9,793 bases of DNA from Prevotellamassilia sp. (GTDB lineage Bacteria > Bacteroidota > Bacteroidia > Bacteroidales > Bacteroidaceae): NCBI GenBank assembly GCA_018383375.1, contig JAHAWW010000255.1, positions 1 through 9,793 on the forward strand. The letters are read 5' to 3'. The position numbers were made by a program, and so were the translations under genes. Positions 1 to 7,100 of this stretch are shown piece after piece. The number at the start of each line of letters is the position of its first letter. The first letter of the stretch is position 1. Below the pieces are notes generated by a model. That model was not told the DNA's origin. It saw only the letters and a program-made list of their open reading frames with translations, and did not search any database.

Positions 1-138
1 GCCCAACTCCACATTGGTGTCGTCTGGCGAGAGGTCGGCTCGCGTGGCAGCGTTCGCGGCGGTGACTTCGGCCCGTAAGGCTTTGAGGGTGGTGTCGTAG
101 GCCAAGACGCTGTCTGTCACGGCGTCGAGAGCCGATTG
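1..138 (-). repeat. Left arm of a 138-bp inverted repeat (5' coding part of tolC-like gene)
   Basis: The reverse complement of 1-138 matches 481-618 without gaps, with 3 differences: those opposite right-arm positions 488, 523 and 615. All three change an amino acid (G/A, N/D, F/L). The arm reaches the window edge, so the real repeat may be longer. Weaker similarity (41 of 57 bases) continues through the signal-peptide codons to the start codons. Confidence 0.9.
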
Positions 139-195
139 GGCGCTGAGCGGGAGGGATGATAACAGTATGGAGGAAATGAAGAGTTGCAGTTTCAT
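1..195 (-). CDS. TolC-family outer membrane efflux protein, N-terminal part (runs off left edge)
   Basis: Reading the minus strand from the ATG at 195-193 gives 65 open codons with no stop before the window edge. The product starts MKLQLFISSILLSSLPLSAQ, a typical Sec signal peptide with a probable cut after Ala19 (LSA-Q). The mature N-terminus is almost the same as that of the complete TolC-family gene at 424-1608: over the 45 codons that follow the shared Ala19 only A22/G, D34/N and L64/F (this copy/other copy) differ. Function is therefore taken from that paralogue: an outer-membrane, periplasm-spanning duct of a tripartite efflux pump. The two genes are divergent with 228 bp between their start codons. 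No Shine-Dalgarno is visible; the leader is A/T-rich. Only the first 65 residues are present, so it cannot be told whether the gene is full length or a truncated copy. Confidence 0.85.
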   Translation of the reverse strand, partial: MKLQLFISSILLSSLPLSAQSALDAVTDSVLAYDTTLKALRAEVTAANAATRADLSPDDTNVELG

Positions 196-266
196 AAACG
201 GTTGTAATTTTTTGTTTTTTTAGACGACTATACAAAAAGACAAAGAGACAATTGTCGTTTGGAGTG

Positions 267-347
267 CCGACCTTACAGGCCGGAGTATGGGAGGTCATAT
301 TTACCCAGGCCTTCGACCTGGGCTGAAATGTTACGCCCTTACAGGGC
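267..347. repeat. Cluster of three short hairpins in the divergent tolC spacer (REP-like extragenic element)
   Basis: Three hairpins lie in 81 bp. At 267-283, CCGaCCT-TAC-AGGcCGG forms a stem with one A/C mismatch. At 304-322, CCCAGG and CCTGGG pair around a 7-nt loop. At 335-347, GCCCT-TAC-AGGGC forms a perfect 5-bp stem. The first and third share the 9-mer CCTTACAGG (271-279 and 337-345), so they look like variants of one module. The pattern resembles extragenic palindromic repeats that recur in Bacteroidota genomes, but recurrence cannot be seen in this window. No U-run follows any stem, so these do not look like ordinary terminators. Confidence 0.55.
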
Positions 348-361
348 TTGCTTGGCCGCTA

Positions 362-407
362 AGTCTTTTAGACTTTTAGTCTCTTAGACTCTTTGTCTCT
401 TCGTCTC
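362..407 (+). repeat. Short GTCT/AGAC repeats in the tolC leader
   Basis: Two near-identical 13-mers, AGTCTtttAGACT (362-374) and AGTCTcttAGACT (378-390), each form a 5-bp stem with a 3-nt loop. They are followed by CTTTGTCTC and TTCGTCTC units up to 407. A related run, TGTCTCTTTGTCTTTTTGTA, is found on the minus strand at 250-231 ahead of the left-edge paralogue. The A-rich stretch just before each start codon (GTCTnAAAAAAACAAAAAA) is also shared. The leaders of the two paralogues therefore look related too. Function is unknown; a role in mRNA stability or transcription is possible. Confidence 0.5.
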
Positions 408-423
408 AAAAAAACAAAAAAAT

Positions 424-1608
424 ATGAAAACCAAATTCCTCATTCTTTCCATCTTTTTCTCTTCCCTCCCACTCAGAGCCCAATCGGGTCTCGACGCCGT
501 GACAGACAGCGTCTTGGCCTACAACACCACCCTCAAAGCCTTACGGGCCGAAGTCACCGCCGCGAACGCTGCCACGCGAGCCGACCTCTCGCCAGACGAC
601 ACCAATGTGGAGTTTGGCTACCTCTGGGGCGGACCGCGCTCACTGGGAGAACGCAAAGACTTCAGCGTGTCGCAAAGCTTTGATATGGCAACGCTCACGG
701 GAGCCAAACGCTCATGGGCACGAAGCCGCAACGCCTTGACCCAAAGCCGTTATCACGCCCGGGCCGTAGAGATTGTCGTCGAAGCTCGGCAGGCATGCAT
801 CGACGTCATATATTATAATGCCACGGTACGACTGCTTGAGACGAAACGCCAAAACCTTGAAACGATGTCACGTCTCGTGCAAAAAGAAACAGAATACGGA
901 CGCCGCGACGCCTTGGCCCTCCGTGCCGCCCAGCTTGAGTTGGCCGGCATTGAGGGCGAACTCCGACAGAGCGAGGCTGAGCGTCGAGGAGCATTGGCTA
1001 CACTTGAACGGCTTTGTGGCGGCCATAGTGTGACGCTCAACGATACGATCTTTCCTCCAGTGGCCATACCTCAAAGGTTCGATGAACTTTGGTCGACCGT
1101 CTTAGCCAATCATCCCACCCTTGCAGCGATGAGCGCAGAAGTGAGAGAGGCCGAGCAAAGCGTGAAGGTGGCCCGCCAAAACCGTTTGCCGCGCCTGTCG
1201 GTGGGCTTTATGGGAGAATATCTTGCCGGCGAACGCTATCAAGGTCCAACGATAGGGCTCAGCCTACCGCTTTTTGGGGGCCGTCGTGCCAAACAGGCAG
1301 TGGCCGAACAGGCGGCGGCTGAATGCCGTCGGACTGATGCAGAAGAACAAGTGAAAGGGATTTTGAAAGAAAAATATGAGCGGGCTGAAGCGTTAAAAGA
1401 CCTGGCCGCACACTATGATGAGTCTCTCAGCGAAGCCGACGCCGCCTCCACGCTCGGGAGAGCTCTGCAAGGTGGTCGCATCACTATGGCCGACTTTCTT
1501 GTGGCCAATAGAAGCCTGTTTGAACTGCGGCAGAAACGGTTGGACACTATGCGCGAATTGCATCAAATCTTGACCGAACTTTGGGCGGCGCAGACATCGA
1601 TTTTTTAG
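424..1608 (+). CDS. TolC-family outer membrane efflux protein
   Basis: 394 residues. The Sec signal peptide is MKTKFLILSIFFSSLPLRA, with cleavage likely before Gln20; there is no lipobox, so it is not a lipoprotein. The mature protein is dominated by long Ala/Glu/Arg/Leu-rich helices, with two similar halves (about residues 24-200 and 220-390), as in the outer membrane efflux protein (OEP) fold. The motif GLSLPLFGGRRAKQA near residues 278-292 matches the strand-turn-helix of the second OEP repeat (commonly xxLPLFxGGxR). The length is shorter than E. coli TolC and fits CusC/CzcC-like proteins of Bacteroidota. It would form the outer-membrane exit duct of an RND or ABC efflux pump; the substrate cannot be told and no pump or adaptor gene is visible. 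The ATG at 424 is preceded by an A-rich leader without a Shine-Dalgarno. The gene's 5' part is duplicated in inverted orientation at 1-195. Its stop (1606-1608) overlaps the stop of the convergent tamL gene. Confidence 0.9.
   Translation: MKTKFLILSIFFSSLPLRAQSGLDAVTDSVLAYNTTLKALRAEVTAANAATRADLSPDDTNVEFGYLWGGPRSLGERKDFSVSQSFDMATLTGAKRSWARSRNALTQSRYHARAVEIVVEARQACIDVIYYNATVRLLETKRQNLETMSRLVQKETEYGRRDALALRAAQLELAGIEGELRQSEAERRGALATLERLCGGHSVTLNDTIFPPVAIPQRFDELWSTVLANHPTLAAMSAEVREAEQSVKVARQNRLPRLSVGFMGEYLAGERYQGPTIGLSLPLFGGRRAKQAVAEQAAAECRRTDAEEQVKGILKEKYERAEALKDLAAHYDESLSEADAASTLGRALQGGRITMADFLVANRSLFELRQKRLDTMRELHQILTELWAAQTSIF
481..618 (+). repeat. Right arm of the 138-bp inverted repeat (codons 20-64 and first base of match end in tolC-like gene)
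   Basis: This is the partner of 1-138, in inverted orientation, 135/138 identical, with 342 bp between the arms. It covers the start of the mature TolC-family protein, from Gln20 to Gly65. The match must end somewhere beyond 618, but the left copy leaves the window there. Confidence 0.9.
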
Positions 1609-4097
1609 AACGGATAGCCAATGGCAAAATGGAAGGCAAAGCCATCTTTGAACCTTTCAATATTATAAAATCCTTTTTTCGATGTGGCGTAGGGTGCATG
1701 CAGGCCAATGCCAAAGTCAAGGCGAAGCACAATGAACTCAAGGTCGTAGCGCAGACCGGCACCCGTGCCCACAGCGATGTGTTTCAGGTTCTGACCACTA
1801 AACTTACCGCCGGGACGAAGAGGGTCTTCACGCATCAGCCACACATTTCCGGCATCCAAAAACACGGCGCCGTGAAGGCTTCCCAATAGGCGGGCACGAA
1901 GTTCGATATTGCCCTCAAGTTTGATGTCGCCTGTCTGGTCGATATAGGCATATTTAGATTGTGTGGCACGGTAGCTACCAGGCCCTATGGTGCGGATGGT
2001 AAAGGCGCGAATGCTGCCCGCTCCACCCACAGAGAATTGTTCGCTATAGGGAGCGTGGTCGGCATTGCCATAACTATAGATGGCGCCGGCAAAAAGGCGT
2101 GTGGCCAGCGACAAACCAGAGGTGAGGCGGAAGGTTTCGTGGGCCTCGGCCGTCAACTTGACAAACTGGGCAAAGGGACTGCCAAAAAGTCGTTTGCCCG
2201 ACTCGCTAAATGGTTTGCCCGCAGCAGCAAAGAGTCCCGAGGTGAGACCGCCGGCTTCTTTTACCGATAGCTGCAACCATAGCGGATTGCGATGGGTGGC
2301 GGCGGCTTGGTAGGTCATGGTGTAGGACATAGCGGGCACAAACTGGTCGCGCATGGAGACGTAGAGCGCCGGGTTGGCCGTCATGATGGAATCGAAAGCG
2401 GCAGTCTTGTGTATCATCTTGTCAAACTCAAGACTGAAGGGCGTGAATTCGTGAGTGATGGTGGAGCGACGGCGCCACTTATAGGTCATGTCGGCGCCAA
2501 AGGTGACTATGCCGAAAAAGTTGGCACGGTTTTTCCAGTCTGCGCTGAGAGAGAATGTGGTGCTCCCGGGCCGGTGGCGACGGCGGCGGTCACTTTTAGG
2601 CACTATGAGACGGGGAAAGTCGAGAGAGAGAGAGGTGCCGAGCTCGTAGGAGTTGAGTAGGGAGCGGTCGCCACTGGTTTGGTTCCATTTGGTTTGCCAT
2701 TCGTAGCTGCCATAGATTTTGAAGCTGACGCGTTCGCCGCCACGGAAGGCGTTTCGTTTGGCTATGCTGTAACTCACGCCGGGGCCTACTTGACCATTGC
2801 TCTTCAGCGTGGCGTTGGTCTCAAAACTGCTGTCAAAGAGGCGGTCGATGACTGTGGTAACATAGACGTCGAGGGTGTCGCATGTAGAAGTGGTGTCGCG
2901 CGGCACATAGTTGATGTCCATACCGCTAAACACACCTGTATTGCCGAGTTTTTCGAGCGTCTCGTTGCTGTCGCTTAGGCGAAATAGGTCGCCTCGGCGG
3001 TGGCTTATGGCTCGGCGCCACACCGACGCTCTCAGGGGCATCTTTTCGCCACTATAAGAATAGATATAGTCTCGGCGGCGCAACGTGTGGTCAAGAACAT
3101 CGTCGGCCGAGCGGCGCATGCTGACGTGGGTGCGGCCGATGTACCACTGTCGGCGGACATTGGCAGGCCGTGAGGGGTCGGGCTGAACACGAAGCCAGAC
3201 GTAGCCGGGACGAATAAGGGTGTCGGCGCTGAAGGTGGTATGGGCGGCAGTGTAGTAGAAATAGCCGTTTTCGCGGAAGAGTTGCTCTATGCGGCTGCGC
3301 TCGTCAGAGAGGTTGACAGCCCTAAAGGCGTCGCCGCTGTGAAGGTGTGAGGCGTAAGCGGTGGCACGTAACAGGCTGTCGGCGCGTGGGGGAAAGTTCA
3401 GATAGGCTATGGAGTCGAGCCGCCACAAAGGGCCGGCGTGGACGTTGTAGGCAATGCGGGCCTTGCGCGGATTTTTTTGTGTGATGACTTCGTAGCCGGC
3501 GCGGCCGTGAAAGTAGCCATAGTTTTTCAAAGTGTTTTCGGCAATACGGGCGCGCATATCCGGGCTCACCTTACTGACTAACACGGGGTCGGCGGCAAAG
3601 GTTTTGAAAAGCCATCGGCCCATGCCTTTTGTTTTTCCGACGAAAGCATTGTAGGCCCAAAGGCCGAAGGGGAGCGGTGAGCGCATTGTGGACGAACCGA
3701 ACAGGGCGTTGTTGGGCGGATAGGCCAAGACTGCTTCGACTTCGCTACGGGCAGTCTCGAAGGCCTCGGCTTCGGCACGTTCTTTCTCGCGCAAGGCACG
3801 CCGTGCGGCTTTGTCGGTGGGTTCGGTCGTGGCGGTTTCGGTTGTCGAGGTCGGGCTACCTCCGGAGAGCAACTGTTCGACTGCGTCGACGGCATCGGCA
3901 ACAGCGATGATGACACCGGCGGAGTCTGTCGTGACGGCTTTTTTGTTTCGGCTCGCCTTGACGGGTTCTCCGGTGTAACTGATGTGGTCTATACCAATAT
4001 AGAGTTGCTCGCCCTCCGGCAAGTTCTTTGTGGTGGAGCATGCCGAGAGCAACAAAACGGCAATGAGAAGATATGGTGTGTGTTTGATAAAGGACAT
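1605..4097 (-). CDS. tamL: TamL/TamA-like Omp85-family outer membrane lipoprotein
   Basis: 830 residues from the chosen ATG at 4097. This start is preferred because it gives a lipoprotein signal peptide, MSFIKHTPYLLIAVLLLSAC, with lipobox L17-S-A-C20. The frame stays open upstream to an ATG at 4220, but that start would overlap tamB by 80 bp and bury the signal peptide. Residues about 170-420 look like POTRA-type repeats. The C-terminal 400 residues alternate as in a beta-barrel. The segment GGAGSIRAF (691-699) matches the conserved (V/I)RGF-like lid motif of Omp85 proteins, here with Ala in place of the usual Gly. The protein ends in Phe, the usual C-terminal aromatic signal for barrel insertion. 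In Bacteroidota such lipidated TamA relatives pair with TamB in outer-membrane biogenesis. An Ala/Thr-rich stretch and a charged helix (about 59-123) sit between the N-terminus and the POTRAs. The gene lies 43 bp after tamB on the same strand and is probably co-transcribed with it. Confidence 0.9.
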   Translation of the reverse strand: MSFIKHTPYLLIAVLLLSACSTTKNLPEGEQLYIGIDHISYTGEPVKASRNKKAVTTDSAGVIIAVADAVDAVEQLLSGGSPTSTTETATTEPTDKAARRALREKERAEAEAFETARSEVEAVLAYPPNNALFGSSTMRSPLPFGLWAYNAFVGKTKGMGRWLFKTFAADPVLVSKVSPDMRARIAENTLKNYGYFHGRAGYEVITQKNPRKARIAYNVHAGPLWRLDSIAYLNFPPRADSLLRATAYASHLHSGDAFRAVNLSDERSRIEQLFRENGYFYYTAAHTTFSADTLIRPGYVWLRVQPDPSRPANVRRQWYIGRTHVSMRRSADDVLDHTLRRRDYIYSYSGEKMPLRASVWRRAISHRRGDLFRLSDSNETLEKLGNTGVFSGMDINYVPRDTTSTCDTLDVYVTTVIDRLFDSSFETNATLKSNGQVGPGVSYSIAKRNAFRGGERVSFKIYGSYEWQTKWNQTSGDRSLLNSYELGTSLSLDFPRLIVPKSDRRRRHRPGSTTFSLSADWKNRANFFGIVTFGADMTYKWRRRSTITHEFTPFSLEFDKMIHKTAAFDSIMTANPALYVSMRDQFVPAMSYTMTYQAAATHRNPLWLQLSVKEAGGLTSGLFAAAGKPFSESGKRLFGSPFAQFVKLTAEAHETFRLTSGLSLATRLFAGAIYSYGNADHAPYSEQFSVGGAGSIRAFTIRTIGPGSYRATQSKYAYIDQTGDIKLEGNIELRARLLGSLHGAVFLDAGNVWLMREDPLRPGGKFSGQNLKHIAVGTGAGLRYDLEFIVLRLDFGIGLHAPYATSKKGFYNIERFKDGFAFHFAIGYPF

Positions 4098-4140
4098 ATT
4101 ATATCTATGGTGTGGTGCGTGTTGTGTGGTGGCGTGTGGG

Positions 4141-7100
4141 TTATTGCTTTTTGTTTTTGCGCTTAAATATAAACAATTCGCCGAGTCGGTCTGTTTTGCG
4201 TCGCAAGATGAGACCGGCACCGGTTTGGGTGAGTTGTCCCTCGAGTGGGTCTTGTGCGCTGCGGTCGTAGAACACTTTGACGTATCGTGTGGCGCTTTGG
4301 TCGAGTCGGTATTCCACGGCCACGTTGTCGATGAAGCTTCCTGCGGTGTTTTGTGCGTCTTGTCCGGTGCTCACCTTGCCGCCCAGTATGACGCTGATGC
4401 GGTTGTTCCAGAAGCGTTTGGCAAAACGGAATGAGTAGTCGGTCGTGGTGGTGCCCGTCTCGCTTGTGCTGTTTTCCATACCCACCGAGATGTCGAAAGT
4501 GCGCAAGGCGCCCGCCGCAATGTTTTGTATTTCGCTTTGCAAGAAAGCGTTGAGGGCATTGCTTGCCTTAAACCCGCTTCCGCCGGAGGTCATCATTTCG
4601 TCGGTCATAAACATTCCGGTGGCGAGCATGGCTATGGCGGCTTTGTTGCGTTGCTCGGGCGACATAGATACCAGTTGGTTTTGCATGCTGAGGTCGTCGG
4701 GTGCTTCGATGGTAAAGGCGAGCCCCATGTCTGAGAGCGGTTTGGTGATGTCCACGCCCACGTTGAAGGTCACGGCTCGCGGTTGGTCGTTCTCGGTGAT
4801 GGTGGTGCGCACGGTTTCGGTGGCAGAAATGTTGAGTGTGGGATTAGCAGGGTCGCCCGTAAATTCCACGTAGCTACCGCTGGCGATATCGAATGTTTTG
4901 AGTGGAATGATGGGCAGCGAGTATTTCATTTTGCCGCTTTGTGCCGTGAGCCGTCCTGTGAGTCGCAGGTCGCCTTGATGGGTGATGCGCATAGTGAGGT
5001 CGCCTCCGCCTTCGAGATTGACATAGTTGGAGCCGTCTTCGCTCAGATTGCAGCAGAAGCGTGCGGCGTCGCTGATGCTGACACCGAGAGTGAGGTCAAA
5101 GCCAGACGTGGCCATGGTTTCGTTCTCTTCCACTTGAATGGTGTCTGAGAAGTCGGTGAAAGTGACCAAGCCGCTCAGTTGGTCTTCGACCGTGAGGGGA
5201 GAGTCTTTGAGAATATACGTCATGTCGGTGCGGTCGAGCACGCTGAGGTTGCCTCGTATGGTGAGTTGGTCTACGCGTCCGTAGAGTCGTCCGTCGAAGT
5301 CGGCATATACTTTGCCAAAGAGCAACGAAGTCGGTGTGTGTTTAGCGTTGATGAGTTCAAAGTTGCGCGCCTTCATGTCGAAGTCGAGTCTCATTTGTGA
5401 GAAGTCGGCCATATCAAGGTATCCGTTCATGATGAGCGGGTTTTGGTCGGTTTTTGACGTGAGGCGGTAGTTGTCGAATTGCAGTCGGCTATTGGTGATG
5501 GTAATGGGGCGTTCGTCCATACCAAAGTCAAAGCCATAGGTGTCGCTATAGATGCGTGCCGAGTCCAAGTCAATTTGTCCGTTGAGCGTCATATGGTCGG
5601 TGGTGCCGCTGAGGTTGAGTTGTCCGCCGGCCGTACCTTTGAAGCCCATGCCTGCCTCGGCCATAAAGCCGTCAAGCAGTCGCAGCGGGCAGTCGAGCAG
5701 TGTGGCTTGTCCTTCAAACTGTTCGTCTTTATATGTGCCTTCACATTGTAGCACCTCGTTGCCGCCGGCGCTCACATAAGCGTTGGCATAGTGCTCGCCG
5801 TCTGCTTTAGGCAGGTAGAATGCCTCGAGACCGAGGTCGCCGAGCGGTGTGCCTTCAAACACAAAGTCGTCGATTGAGAACGACCCTGCGGCCGAGAGTG
5901 ATTTTTCCACAAAATGGTCTGTCACGTGGAAGTCGCCGTAGAGTTTGCCGCTCAGTTGTGGCAAATAGGGCATCACGCTCGAGAGCTCACCCAGATTGAG
6001 TGAAGCAATGCTCAGCGTGAGGTCGTTCACCGAGTCGGTGGGTTGGCCATAGATGTTGAGGCCGGTGCCGTCGTCGGCCAGCAGTTTCACGTCGGCACTG
6101 AGGCGACCGCCTCGCTCCATTTTGATGAAGTTCCCATCGTTGACCGTAAAGTTACGGTAGGCGATGACCGGATGATGGGGGAAGAGGCTTAGGGCCAAGT
6201 ATTCGCCGCCCGGTGCTTCGGCTTTCAGACCGAGGTCGATGCCTTTGCGTCCGGCGTCGTCAAAGAAGGCCAGATGCACGTTTGCTTCAGAGGGCAATAT
6301 CTCTGAGGCCAACTGCAGTGTGAAGTGGTTGGGATTTTTCTTCGTGTAGTTCTTGATTTCGCCGTCCATTTTCAGTCCGGCCGTGTCTTGGCGCAGAGCC
6401 AGAGAGAGCGTATCGAGCAGCACACCACCATTTTTGAGCGCGCCCGCGTGTAGGTGCCCGGTGAGTCCGTCGGTTGGCGAAGTGGCCAGTTTGACATCTG
6501 CCGAACGGTAGCCTATGCCTTTATAGAGCATAATCTTGCTCAGTGGGTTGTCGGCTCCGGCCGTGAGGTTGAACGCCAAGGTCGGCATTTTGGCCTTGAC
6601 GGCTTCCAAGTCGATGATTTTATGGGTCATTTGTCGCGACAGTTCGCCGCCCATTGCCGCCAGCCCGTCTGTGATGCGGTCTATGGCACCTTGGGCATTG
6701 AGTGCGAGCGTGAGGTCGCCGGCATTGATGTGAGCCTCAGTGGTGTCGCTGTTTGTGGCGAGATCAAACGTCAAGTCTTTGGCCGGAATGCTTCGCTTGG
6801 GTGTGAGAAATCGGATATTTTCGAGTGCACCGCCCAAACGGATGTCAGAGAAGTCGTCAGAGGCTTTGAGGTCAAGGTTGCATGCCACGCCGAGGCTCAG
6901 TGTGTCTTTGAGCGCGGCGATGCGTTGCAGGTTCACTTCGGGCAGGTCGGCCGTGAGTGTGGCAAAAATCTCTCGGCCCAGTTGGGCTTTGAGTTGTCCT
7001 GAACCTTCAACGACGGGCGTGGCCATTTGGAAGTCGGCCACGGCTTCACCTCCTGAGAGGGTGGCGTTGGCCGTGATGCCGCCCAAATCGATTTGTTCGA

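Noticed and set aside
304..347. Possible intrinsic terminator in the divergent spacer
   Set aside because: No T-run follows the stems on either strand, and both flanking genes are transcribed away from the spacer, so no transcript end is expected there.
196..423. Insertion sequence or transposon in the tolC spacer
   Set aside because: There is no transposase frame, no target-site duplication and no terminal repeat pair of IS type; the inverted repeats are coding sequence.
393..683. 96-codon frame overlapping the start of the tolC-like gene
   Set aside because: Its product is low-complexity and Arg/His-rich, in a different frame from the recognisable TolC-family protein.
4098..4220. N-terminal 41-residue extension of TamL
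   Set aside because: It overlaps tamB codons and would hide the lipoprotein signal peptide; the ATG at 4097 is a better start.
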